From contig JACCLO010000012.1 in NCBI GenBank assembly GCA_029448655.1, positions 1,860,001 to 1,924,000 of the forward strand: a stretch of DNA of 64,000 bases, read 5' to 3'. Positions 11,205 to 21,988 of this stretch are shown here, in pieces (the first letter of the stretch is position 1; each line of letters opens with the position of its first letter). This DNA comes from Wolfiporia cocos. Lineage: Eukaryota; Basidiomycota; Agaricomycetes; Polyporales; Phaeolaceae. Under the pieces are notes generated by a model that worked only from the letters and a program-made list of their open reading frames with translations, searched no databases and was not told the DNA's origin. A program made the position numbers and the translations under genes.

Positions 11205-13228
11205 AAACACCACTAGTGCTGGACAATTACTATTAAATACACCACAGGCCTTGATAATAATAATAAGTATCATTACTTTGGTCGGTGCCCAGGGTATGTA
11301 ATCGTATTGTAATGGAATAGTATCATAATACTATTGTAATCATATTCAATACTATCTATTAGTGTATTGTCACACCATCCCAGTATTCAATCCCATCGCC
11401 TAGCCCTAATTCCATCCATTCCTTTGTAACTCTCATATCGGAAGCAGATTGTACCAACATCAATGAACAAGCATTAGAAAGTGTATATTTACTAACAGAG
11501 AATAGGTGCTTACTGAGAAACTGACATCCGGAATAGTGAGTATGTTGCAGGTGGTGTGCAATAGTAGTACAGGAAGGTGGTGAGCTTGAGTATGTGCCAT
11601 ATCACAAAAGACAAATATACAGTGACATGGGATGGGATTTACTCACCTTCGACTAAATCAATGCACTGTCTTCATTCTTACAAGATATGTGAAACTATAG
11701 GGTTTATTTCCTGGAGATTTCAAAGCCTGTGGGCTTGATTGTACTAGTTTTGACTTAGAACAGGACTGTTACGGGTTGAATACCCGTTCGTATATTTGAG
11801 TCACAAATATAGATCGTTCTTCTGCACATAGTCCTGTGGACGAGTGCAAGGCAAATATATCTGTGAAATGCCTTCGGGCCCTAAGCTAAAAGCTCCAGGG
11901 GATTGTTCGATATCCAATACACATTAGAGGATATAATCTGGTCTGAGCAAGTCTATATAGAATATAAGACTTGCCTAAGTCCAAGAAGTTGGTGTGCACT
12001 TTGAGGACTTAGTCAGTTTGATGGCTCGGCGAATACTGAGCATAGTTTCCTATGTTTGAGAACGATTATAAGACTTCTTGTTTATACAACAAGGTTGAGC
12101 TGAAGAGCCTCGACGGTAAGTACATGAGTTTATATACTATGTTGGGTCTTAGGGGTCAAGTCCGTCCCAGATGCCACCGATACTATCTACGCTATAGTAT
12201 GAAATGTTTGATAGGTATGTAGTGATATATCTGCGACAATAGATAGGAATGATGATGGTGGTTGAACATCGTCTATCAGCTAGTAAATGATAAAGGTGAA
12301 ACGGGGGCAGAGTTGGATCTGCCAGAGTCGGAACATTCCTAATATGCTAGTACAACTGGGGATGTGCCTGGTAGAGTCACGAGTAGCCAGGGGGGTTGGT
12401 TGTGCAACAAGTCCCTGTATCATATTCATCCAGTGGTGAGTTCTGCCAGTGTTCGAAAAATTGAAATAACCATAACAAGGAGCATTTTGTGCACATTACA
12501 GCAGTTTGTGATAAAAATGATACAATTGACATTGCATGTTTTCTGGACTGTGTCAAGCATCAACAAAATGGGAAATCAGTGTGCAGGATTGCTGAGGACA
12601 AGGTTCACAGTTTTGGAGGGCACCAATAGTCTCCTTTTCCTGTGGTCAACAGAGTGTTTGATCAATTCCAATGTGTGCTTTCTGGGACTGAAATCCTTCT
12701 GTATTGATAGGTAGGGACACCCGCCGAGTGCTATATCACACGCTGTCGTGAGAACCCAATAACGATGCTCAGCCATAATGCAATAACCATTGCACCAAAA
12801 GGGCAGAATGCCAACTCTGTTGGCATCTGTGGGTCTCAGTACTTAAGCTATTACAGCACATGGTCATGACGTGCTCGTGACATGCTACCTGCCAGTCAGC
12901 ATGGCCTGCACTGCATATATTGTCCATAACAGAATATTTTCTTTTCCTTTTCATGGTCCAGAAAGATGCACAATGTCATTCTCATTGGGAATGGCTGTAA
13001 TATACATAGAAAAATGCATGCATGAGCTCGCTTTGTGTCACATGATATCCCTACTGTTACTATTAGATAGAGTACCAGTATCATATTATATTCATAATAT
13101 AACATATTGTAATTCTTCATAATAGATGCCAGTAGGACCCGCCTTGACCGTGTATCTAATAGTATTATTACAATTAGATATTATTATAATCAATTATAAT
13201 AGTAATCTTGGCCAGCACTAAACACCAC
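11205..13228. mobile_element. AT-rich TIR element with 9-bp target duplication
   Basis: AAACACCAC is present at 11205-11213 and 13220-13228. Just inside are AGTGCTGG (11215 on) and its complement CCAGCACT (ending 13219), followed by similar ATTACTATTA tracts. Nine-bp duplications suit Mutator-like elements, but the terminal repeats are short and imperfect. No transposase frame is visible. A solo LTR sits inside. Confidence 0.5.
11767..12477 (-). mobile_element. Solo LTR of the chromovirus family, 711 bp
   Basis: It runs from TGTTACGGGTTGAATACCCG to ATAACCATAACA and is the inverse of the LTRs at 21989 and 32891. The flanks are AGGAC and AGGAG, a 4/5 match to a 5-bp target duplication. Confidence 0.8.
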
Positions 13229-13596
13229 CATTAGATTTAGACACTTGTTTACTGTGACCCCCACTATGCATCATCCATCCCAACCTCAACCCTTCTCCTT
13301 ACTTTCTGTCCCCCCTGTGTGCCCCACCAACATTCCTGATGCATCTTTTGCATTCATCCTTCTCTTCAACCAAGCTCAAGGCATTTTTCATGCTCATAAG
13401 AGCCATGCATCCATACATTCTGTGCCACTTTGGCATACCCACATCTCATACCTTGTTGATGTCATCACCACTAGAGCTGACTTACTTGCTCAACACCCTA
13501 CCACTTTACTACAAGTCTGCCAGGATGCAACTCATCTCTGCCAACACCTTGGCCAACTACTCACCTCATTCTCACCTTAAGGCATGACACCTCCCA

Positions 13597-14231
13597 TGTT
13601 ACAGATCGAATATCCATTCAGCTGAAAAACTAAGTCAGGTTACTCAGTGTATTGAGTAGTGCACTACTCGTCGAACTCCTCAGAGTCAGAGTGTCAATAT
13701 ATAAGTTGAGGGCTGAAGTGTTCAAGCCTTTGAGAATGAGTATAAGATCCTTGTAATTGCAACAAGGTCGAGCTGAGGGACTTGACCAGTATTTACATCA
13801 GGTTATATACTATGATTTGTTAACCAGGGTCATAGTGTCCGTGGTACTGCTATCATTAAGTCTGTTGAACTAACATGATAAGTAGATAAATGAGAAGCAT
13901 TGTGGTTGAGCGCAACAAGGGATGAAATGTAGAAGCCTGTAGTTAGACACAGGATATCAGCTAGAACATGATACAATGGAGGATTATGGGCATAGGGCTG
14001 TTATACATGAAACAGCAAATGGGAGGACGCGAGAGGATTAGTTGAGAGGGTAGGCGAAGGGAAGGGAATAGGAAGGAACGTACAGATGAACCAGTCCCGT
14101 ATGCGGAGGGTCACCGTTTGGGCAGGGATCCCTAGAATAAAGCATGCAGTGGAGTAGTTGAATGCTAAGTCCCTTCATATGATGAGGTGTCAAGTAAGGA
14201 AGAATCAGTGGCATCTGTACCCTTCGTAACA
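13597..14231 (-). mobile_element. Solo LTR, 635 bp, TSD TCCCA
   Basis: Starts TGTTACAGATCGAATATCC and ends CTTCGTAACA, with exact TCCCA on both sides (13592-13596, 14232-14236). Same family as 16742-17279 and distantly related to the chromovirus LTR (shared AACAAGGTCGAGCTGA). Confidence 0.88.
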
Positions 14232-14498
14232 TCCCACACCCCCCACTTCTCATGCACCTCACTTCACCCAACCTGAGCCAGAACTTTGGTCCTCTTGCAT
14301 TACATGAGTCAAACCTTGTGTAGCTCATCCTTTGCCACCAAACCTTCTCTTCCTGACCCATCACCACTGACAACCAACATTGTCACATCTCAATCTTTGG
14401 CACCTCTACCTACCATCCCACCCATCCTACCTGAGAGGTCTCCCACACCCACTGACAATCACAACAGCTCCTCTTGGGAAACTGTCCCATCTATGCCT

Positions 14499-15146
14499 TG
14501 TTACAGGTTGTATACCTGTTCACTATATTTGAGTCTATGAATATAGAGTCTTTGACACCAAGCCCAAAGGACTAGTGTTTTGTTTGATTATCCAGCCCAG
14601 CATTCTAGGATTATAGACTCAATAGACAAGTCTATGGGTGACTAGCCTAAGTCTGAGAAGTTGAGGGGCACTCCAAGGACTTTGTCTTCAGAGCTTGTGA
14701 AATACTGAGTGTAGTTTCCTATGTTTGAGAATGAGTATAAAACTCTTATTATTACAACAAGGTCAAGCTGGAGAGCCTTGACCATAGTTACATTAGTTTA
14801 TATACTATGCTGAGTATCTAAGGTCCTATGCATCTCAGATGCCACTGCTACCATGTACAATCTAGTCTGTAATGTATGATAGGTATGCAGTGATGAATTT
14901 GTAATGATAGATTAGAATGATAGGGAATATGGCAGTTGAACACCATCTGTCAATCAATAGATAAATACAAAATGGTGACAGAGTTGGATCTGTCAGGTCT
15001 GAAGTGAACCCTAATACACTAATACATCTGGGGTTATGCCCAGTATAACCACAAGACTCCAAGGGGGTTGGTTGCACAACAAGTCCCTGTATTGTACTTG
15101 AGCAATGGTGAGTTCTGTATACATCAAAAACAAAATAATCATAACA
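14499..15146 (-). mobile_element. Solo LTR of the chromovirus family, 648 bp, CpG-depleted
   Basis: Starts TGTTACAGGTTGTATACCTG and ends ATAATCATAACA. Flanks are TGCCT and TACCT, a duplication with one G/A change. Compared with 25521-26232, most CG sites have become TG or CA. Confidence 0.8.
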
Positions 15147-15275
15147 TACCTCACCCTGTTACATTGGCAAAGTGCAAACTCTCATATCTAGTCCACTAAC
15201 TATTGTAAACCACCACTCAGTAGATATATGTAGATATGAGCAGATACTACATATGGGTCACTGGTAGGACCAACA

Positions 15276-15425
15276 AGGACCAAAATACTAACTGCAGTAT
15301 CAATGAGGACCAACATGTTATTTGCAGGATTGATGAGGACTGACATGTTAGTTGCAGGATCAACAAGGGCCAAAATAATATTTGCAGGACCAAAGAGGAT
15401 GGATCTGTTATTTACAGGATTAAAG
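15276..15425 (+). repeat. 30-bp minisatellite, five units
   Basis: Five head-to-tail units of exactly 30 bp begin at 15276, 15306, 15336, 15366 and 15396. The pattern is AGGAC CAACATGTTATTTGCAGG plus a variable end. Because 30 is a multiple of three the frame stays open and would encode a 10-residue repeat (like MRTDMLFAGL). I found no evidence that it is translated. Confidence 0.8.
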
Positions 15426-15716
15426 AGTATGTATAGTCATGGCAGGGCTAATGAGCACAGCAGTACCAGTGGCAGTAACAAGAGGCACAATCTAAGCACA
15501 TTGGTGGCAGCACTCTGTTGAGTACAGTGCTGGTACAGGATTAGCTACTCCCTGCTAAAGCATACAAAGTTGCATGCACGCTATGTGGGAGGTGTATCGG
15601 TATGAAAGATTAGCACACCATACAGTCACTGTACTTGGAACAGCCAGTCAACTGATGGGTACAATGGGCTTGCACACCAGCAGAGCTGATGTTGGCCAAT
15701 GAATCCCTTGTTGCCT

Positions 15717-16376
15717 TGTCACAGATTTTACCAGGTTTTTCTACTTAAAAGACTCGTGTCTGGGACAATATTTCGCATTTTATGCCTAAACTATCACATG
15801 CAACACAGGTGCTTATGCATCACATGATAGTTCCCTTATGGGGCTACAATATTGCTTATTAGCGCGTGACCATGAGAATAGCTTAGATAAGCTATTCCAC
15901 GGTACCAGATCATATAACTGTATAGTTATAAGCCACCCAAACCTTGCCTAGGTTAGGTACACATGACCTACACGGTCACCTGACAATCAGATGCATCTTA
16001 ACACACTACTAAGCTGATTTACATCAGCGGTCCGGGCAAATGTACCTGACCTGATGACCTAACGTTTGTTGCCACAAAGCACAAACATGGACCTAAAGTC
16101 CAAAGCACACATAGGATTGGGCCGCTCATTGCCTGGTGCCCAAACAAGCACGTGCTTGCCATTACTGGCTCATGAACAGACCGTATAGCTTTAGGGCAGA
16201 CCATTACTGGTTGTTGCAACCCATGTATATAAGCTTGACCTCTAAGGTGTAGTTGCCTTAGAGCTATTCATCTCGTTTGTAACCTGCTTAACACCAAAGC
16301 TTGTTACCACTACCCCTTGTGACTACCACTACCCCTTACAAGTCACACTAGTAAGTCCAGTTCTAGGGTTGTGTCA
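15717..16376 (+). mobile_element. Solo LTR, 660 bp, TSD TGCCT
   Basis: Starts TGTCACAGATTTTACCAGG and ends GGGTTGTGTCA. TGCCT is on both sides (15712-15716, 16377-16381). A TATATAAGC promoter-like box lies near 16226, followed by a transcribed-looking end. Superfamily not assigned; no internal region. Confidence 0.85.
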
Positions 16377-16399
16377 TGCCTGCATGTCTGGTCAGCCCA

Positions 16400-16720
16400 C
16401 CAGTTCCTTGTAACTGGAACATGGGGGTGGGCCAACAGGGGATCACAGTGCCCATGTTGCTACAACCCCCAGTCAGCCAGCAGCCTCCTCCACCTCCACA
16501 TACCTGGAACATGGGATGGGCCAACAAGGGGTCACAGTGAATCCCTCACCATGGCCCCCAGTTGGCTGACAACCTTCTCCACCCCTGCATACCTGTAAAC
16601 ATGGGGTGGGCTGACAGGGGGTTGTGGTGAACCATTTTTTGTGAGCCATGGTGGGCCAACTGCCTCCTCCTCCACATATCTGAAATGTGAGGTGAGCAGA
16701 TGGGTCACAGCAACTGCTGT
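16400..16720. repeat. Degenerate tandem repeat, about four units of 80-100 bp
   Basis: Units share CCTCCTCCACC...ACATACCTG.AACATGGG.TGGGCCAACA.GGGGTCACAGTGAA with small changes and length differences. Unit edges are approximate. Confidence 0.6.
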
Positions 16721-16741
16721 TACCACAAGCACCAGGGGAAC

Positions 16742-17279
16742 TGTTACAGATCAAATATCCATTCAGCTGAAATAACTAAGATGAGTTACTCAGCGAGTCA
16801 AATAGTGCACTACTTGTCAGACTCTGCAGAGTCAGAGCATCAATATACAAGTTGAGGCTTAATTGCTTAAGCTTTGAGAATGAGTATAAGATCCTTGCAA
16901 CTCAACAAGGTCGAGCTGAGGAACTTGACTGGTATTTACGTCGGATTATATACTATGACTTATTGACTGGGGTCATAGTGTCCATGGTACTGCTACCATT
17001 AAGTCCATAAGGCTAGCATGCTAAGTAGACTAATATGAAGTGTTGTGGTTGAGCACAACAAGAGCTGAAATGCAGAAGCCCTGTGGTTAGACACAGAATA
17101 TCAACTAGAACCTGATATGATGGGCATTGTAGGCATAGGGCTGTTGTACATGAAATGAGGGTCTCCATTTGAACAGGGACCCCTAGAATAAAGCACATAG
17201 TGAAGTGGTTGAATGCTAAGTTCCTCCATACAGTGAGGCATCAAGGAAAACACAGAGTGCACCTGTACTGATCATAACA
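16742..17279 (-). mobile_element. Solo LTR, 538 bp, TSD GGAAC
   Basis: Starts TGTTACAGATCAAATATCC and ends GATCATAACA. GGAAC is at 16737-16741 and 17280-17284. Second member of the 13597-14231 family, about 100 bp shorter. Confidence 0.88.
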
Positions 17280-17460
17280 GGAACAACTGCCCCCTCCTAC
17301 AATTAACTACTTTGAATACAGGATGAGCCCATCAGAGGAGTGGGGACACATGGATGAGGGGTTGCAAGGGGGGGTCACAGAGGTGGGAAGACCTTCAGCC
17401 ACCTGTCAACAGTGATCATAGCTAAGGTAGAGGACGCCAGGAATGGGCATCCCTTACATA

Positions 17461-18014
17461 ATCAAGGTGCTACCGATACCAACCACCCTAATAACATTGA
17501 CCATGGGCAACATTTTGTGGATTTTCTCAATAGGAATGATGTCCTCTTTCAATCCTATTGAGCGAAATCTTAAGATGTTGAGAATTGACCAAGCAATTTC
17601 CAAAAAAGTGAATTTTTAGTTTTGACTTTTTCTGCACATTTTGAGGCTCTTGGCACATTTTGATTCTGCAAGCACTGGGAGTTGGCCACACCTAGCTTAG
17701 GGTTATATCATGTGATAATAAGGCAGGTCTAAACATCCTGGTTCCCAGACCGGGATGGGCACTTACATGTTTTAAGTCATGTAGTTGACACACACAATTT
17801 TGTGGAAATATATTTTGTGTTTGAGGATCTTGACTGTGTCTTGATCTTCCCTAGTGAAGTTGTGTTGATCATCCTCCCATGATCACTCTAACAATTGCAC
17901 TAAAAGGTGATCTATCAGGAATGGGAGGAAATTCTAATTGAAAAATCATTATAATATATGATTTTAAAAAAAGATGCATACATCGAAAGCATGATCGTCC
18001 TTGTGCACTTTTAG
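17461..18014. other. Unassigned AT-rich, CpG-poor sequence
   Basis: No reading frame, repeat boundary or RNA gene could be supported. It is probably part of the decayed element to the right. Confidence 0.4.
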
Positions 18015-18897
18015 CTACAAGCAGAGGTCTTTCCATACTGGTGTATAGTTGGACATCTGGTAATGCTCATGAGGTGATGTGTGCAATGCAATTGGTACAT
18101 CTGTTGTGATCTTGACAGCTGCAGCACCACTGATTGGAGAGGCAGAAGCCTCTCCCTGTTTGTTGCTGCTCACTGCATCACCATGCAGCTGCTGCCACTG
18201 GAGCATGAGCCTGCACTTTTCCTCCTCATTTGCAATGTACTGCAACAATTGCACTCACCACTTGTGCTTTGCAATTTGGCCAACAAAATTATTTTTATTG
18301 GTGTGGGCATACCAGTGCTTGCTCTGGCAGTGCTCAAGTTCTACCTGCCAACAGTCAGCAGTGTTCCATAACAAAATTATGGGGATGATGCACAGTTTGT
18401 ATTGTGTAGTTGTCAGTAGTGCTGAATTGACAAATTGCTTGAACATAGTCCCTGAGAGCATGGGATTTGTAGGTCAACAAATTCAGATTTGTTTTGAATT
18501 TTCTGCTCAAGTTTTCCCACATCTGCTGTGTCTCCCTCTTGACTGATGGCAACAGCTCTTCCCTTTCCTTACCTTTTGCTTTTTTCTTATCCATTCTGAC
18601 AGTAGTGGCCCCTTGGCACAAAGCTGCAGCTTGCCTCTCATGGACCACAAGCTCCTTTGGGAGCTCCTGAGTGATATATGTCTCACAAGTGGTCACAATG
18701 AGTGCTCTGATATGGTTGCTGAGTGCTTCAGTAGCTTGCATTGTGGAAGAGATGTGCGGAGATGCAGCAGATGACAGGTCGCCAATATTTAGCATGAGAG
18801 AGACCAAATGTATGGGTGGGAATATGAACAAGACCCACACAAAAAATATGATTGGGTGCAAGCTGTCACACATGCTATGATGAATACTAATGTGCAA
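18015..18897 (-). pseudogene. Decayed fragment of an Agaricomycete transposon-associated protein
   Basis: On the minus strand, LNLLTYKSHALRDYV, FSTTDNYTIQ, and in another frame QVELEHCQSKHWYAHTNKNN, match what I know as the block of large hypothetical proteins common around KDZ/Plavaka-type elements in mushrooms. There the usual form is a TTD.Y.TQ.GELEHR motif followed by an arginine-rich ARTNKN. Here several expected arginines read Cys, Gln or His (CGN to TGN or CAN), and the two halves are in different frames. The fragment is non-functional. The family match is from memory and needs a search. Confidence 0.5.
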
Positions 18898-19387
18898 TCA
18901 CATTTGCTAACAATGAGGAGATATGACAAGATGAAACAACTAAAAATTATAAGACTCACTGGTGATCTCTTTGCCATGAAGTCTTGGTTGGCTGTGGTTG
19001 AGCTCAGCATCACCTCGCTAAGTCTCAGATACAGCATCACAGAGAAGATGCAAGGAGAGAAATGGATTGCATGCTTTGCACAACCACTACTGTATGTTAC
19101 AGATGATGCAGTTTTGAGAGCCGACGGAAATACAACAGAAGAAAAAGTAGTGATACGTGATTGAGAGAAGTGAGTGATCATGTAACTTGATAAGGAAAAA
19201 TGACTACCATAACTGTCCTGTGACTATGAGTCCATGTGAAGTAGTGCAGAGAAATGGATGGGGACCACGTCATCAGCACAGACACATCTGACATACCATC
19301 AGGATTGGCATATGAAACACATGATGGCTCAGATTCCATCAATGATGTCAAGACCATGCCCTATTTATGTGCACATCTCGCTGCCCT
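18898..19387. other. Unassigned decayed sequence
   Basis: Only antisense or short frames; no supported gene or repeat boundary. Probably upstream part of the remnant at 18015-18897. Confidence 0.35.
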
Positions 19388-19660
19388 CTGACACAGACTC
19401 ACTAAGTCTGTGGGACCGGCATAGCTGGGGGTCCTATACATCCTAGCATCCAGCTAGAGTGATGCACAGAGGTGGGCCTTCGGGTGATGCAACTACCTTA
19501 GAAGCCAACGTATGCCCCAGTCAAGTCAGATGAGAGGAAACAAGGGGCGGACAGTGCAGGCACACACAGAGCAAAGCAAGAAAGGGGCCTAAGCCCTATT
19601 GCCGAAAATCCTGAAGATGGGGAGGAAGCCCCATCTGCTGTCTACTTATATACATGTTTG
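19388..19660. mobile_element. Truncated LTR fragment
   Basis: TGACACAGACTCACTAAGTC at 19388 resembles the starts of the LTRs at 20390, 22083 and 27617. The sequence is cut at 19660 by the next LTR and no matching 3' part was found. Confidence 0.5.
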
Positions 19661-20043
19661 TGACACAAGCAACACTTCAAGCAACTACTCAGGGGAATAT
19701 TACTCGCACAAAGGCGTATTCCTGATCTGAGGCTACTCAAGGCATATAAGGCCAAGATGAGTCTGGGGTGCTATCCAGCTTGCTGGCCAGTATATATGCT
19801 ATTCTACTGTTTGTACATGTTTGGCTGCTGTATAGTTATTACATAAGCTGATAGTCCGTTATAATGTAGGTAACCCTATAATGGGTGTAAGCACATGGCA
19901 CAGAGTGTCCGGGGGTCTAGCAACACGTGATAGGGTATCTGGGGTCTTGGCACGTGACTGCATAGGTGCGTGCTTAGATAAGATAAGGGTTTTGGAGTCT
20001 GTCACTCAGTTGTTGGCTAGACGAAAGAAATCGGCTTGTGACA
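19661..20043 (-). mobile_element. LTR, 383 bp, probable 3' LTR of a minus-strand element
   Basis: Bounded by TGACACAAGC and GGCTTGTGACA, and homologous in inverse orientation to 34153-34525. On the minus strand it is preceded by a purine tract (AGAAGAGGGGGTAC, 20044-20057), the expected polypurine primer site. Flanks GTTTG and GTACC do not match, as expected for one LTR of a longer element. Confidence 0.65.
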
Positions 20044-20389
20044 GTACCCCCTCTTCTAGCTGCATGTCCCCACACCCAGCAATCATTTTGTACATTGTGT
20101 GGTCCATGTGACAGGAATGCTTGTGCTCGTGTTTCTGACAGATGTGTGGATGTGCCATCTGTAGGGCATACTGTACGGGATAGATCCACCCTGGGTTGTT
20201 GGGTATCGTGGATCCTATGCATTGTCCCAGTTGTATACCGTATTCAATTACACGAGTGTGCAGGTTGCAGAACCAAAAGTTCCTGGTGACGAGCTGCTTT
20301 GGGTAGATGTAGAAGGGTATCTTTGCTTCCTTCAGCAGCATGTTGTCTACATCATTGTGGATTATGAACTTGTTTGGGTTCTCTCTGAG

Positions 20390-21466
20390 TGACACAGATC
20401 TACCTGTGGGACTCACCTAGTCGCTATCCTTAGGTAGTAGGGCGACTAGACGAGGAGGAAAGACCCAGTGCAGCCAAAGCTAGTGGACATAACAGAGGCA
20501 GCGTAGCCAAGAATGCTTGGGACTACCAATGGTAGTCCGCAGGGAGTACCTATGGTACTCTGCGACATGGGCACTCGAGGTGAAGACGATAGAATAGAAC
20601 TGAAGTATGGGGCGCTTGGCTCCTACTTAAATACATGTATGCGGAGAGGTCATGTGCTACTGTATAGTACTACCTTTCCGGGTTATGTGGCTTTGCCAAT
20701 GGGCGAAGCTTATCTTATCTGTATGTTTATGATCCTATCTACAATGGCCGTGTGGGTCGGTAATGGCCGCACCAATAGTAAGAGAGGAGATTTATTATTA
20801 TCTTGGATAAACGCGGGCACAGCCCGGGTATCATGTAGTTGTCCAAGGCGAGGCGCCGAGGACGTCATGCTATTGGACCACTGGGTACCGTAGCATGTGG
20901 AGGACTTTAGCCGTGAAGGCAGAAGTCCTGGAGTTTGGCATGGCTGTGATGGCCGGAGCCGGGGGATTGGTATGTACCGATCCATGAGGGTGGGCCGAGG
21001 AGGCCGAGCCAATGAAACATTGCATTGTGGCGATGTTTGTGTATGTTGCCATTATTATGCGAGGGCGTGGCGCGCCTGAAGCGTCAGTATGATCAAGGAT
21101 CTTATGACGTGTGGGGAGCCGAGGAGGCCGACCCAATAGAACATTGCCTTGCGGCGATGTTTGGTATTTGTTGACATTATTATGCGAGCGTGCCGCGCTC
21201 GGCCTATCATTATGATCTAGGATCTTATGACGTGGCTGGTCTAGCTTGTAAGGGCGAGACCTATGACGTAGCTGTGACCTTGCTATTGGACGTGGTTGTA
21301 CCGTAGCGTTATGTAAGCTAGTCATGTGGTTGATAAGCCCAGTTAAGAGCTTGTCGTGTGGCAATGGGAGTTAACCCGTAGATAACTTGTAGTTAGACGT
21401 ATAAATCCCGGATAAATTGCTATAATCATAGGAAAAATGCTGTAAGCCCCAGATAAATCTGTGACA
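20390..21466 (-). mobile_element. Solo LTR, 1077 bp, TSD CTGAG
   Basis: Starts TGACACAGATCTACCTG and ends AAATCTGTGACA. CTGAG is at 20385-20389 and 21467-21471. Same broad family as 22083-22643 and 27617-28127. It is longer because it contains a two-copy tandem duplication (20990-21236). Confidence 0.85.
20990..21236. repeat. Two-copy tandem duplication of about 123 bp inside the LTR
   Basis: Both copies contain GCCGAGGAGGCCGA.CCAAT.GAACATTGC and end in GGATCTTATGACGTG, with scattered substitutions. Confidence 0.7.
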
Positions 21467-21774
21467 CTGAGTTTCATGGCTAGACTTTTCCTTTTGAGGT
21501 CTTCCCACTCAGGGTCCCACTCAGTGTGTCTGTTTTTCCACTGGTGGCCCGGAGTGGTAGGTCTCTCCTTGAAGTACTTAGTAACTATGTCTTGCCATGG
21601 TGTCAGTCCGTGTTTTCTTTCCCATGTCGTTGTCCCATCAGTTCATTTGACTTCCAGCTTGACTTGCCCTCGGTCTTCTCTGGATGCGAGGATCCTGAGA
21701 GGCCTCCGAGTGTCATTGCCTTCGGTCCTTTCGTTATGGTTCTGAGTGGGGAAGGCCGGTGGTATGTAGGGCAG

Positions 21775-21988
21775 TGTCACAAGAAATTGTGGCAATTTTC
21801 CTCTTATTTTTGCGCTTTTTATATCGATTTTTAGGCCTAGCGTCAGCTTAACATTAGCATTAGCCGCTGCGGGACTGCACGTGCATAGGTAGATAAGACC
21901 TTCATTATCTCGTTATCTCTACAGGTCACGTTGTAGCATCTTGAGTAGCACGTTACCTAGTTACCTCTGTAGTCACATGATCCAGCGC
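21775..21988 (+). mobile_element. LTR fragment left of the chromovirus
   Basis: TGTCACAAGAAATTGTGGC begins at 21775 after a purine-rich tract (GAGTGGGGAAGGCCGG). The sequence stops at the chromovirus edge. It could be the 5' part of an LTR whose rest is 33597-33775, but those two pieces are not clearly from one LTR. Confidence 0.4.

Larger units (their letters stand above)
13229..17460. pseudogene. CpG-poor decayed transposon sequence split by four solo LTRs
   Basis: Outside the LTRs this tract has a few short plus-strand frames (for example 13245-13580) but no domain I can name, and almost no CG dinucleotides. It also holds a 30-bp minisatellite and a roughly 85-100-bp tandem repeat. I read it as an old retroelement eroded by C to T change and then used repeatedly as a target. 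No gene is supported. Confidence 0.5.
20044..21774 (-). pseudogene. Unrecognised minus-strand coding remnant of an LTR element, split by a solo LTR
   Basis: Minus-strand coding is open from 20389 down to the polypurine tract (LLKEAKIPFYIYPKQLVTRN, then EYGIQLGQCIG). It continues above the LTR in the same sense (TPWQDIVTKYFKERPTTP, then EWDPEWEDLKRKSLAMK), reaching a stop further up. The LTR at 20390-21466 separates the two halves. The product is not recognised. Its position just before the polypurine tract suggests a 3' accessory frame of the element ending in the LTR at 19661. Confidence 0.4.

Noticed and set aside
18808..19181. Plus- and minus-strand frames of about 120 codons
   Set aside because: No domain, low-complexity AT-rich context, and both strands equally open; treated as decayed DNA.
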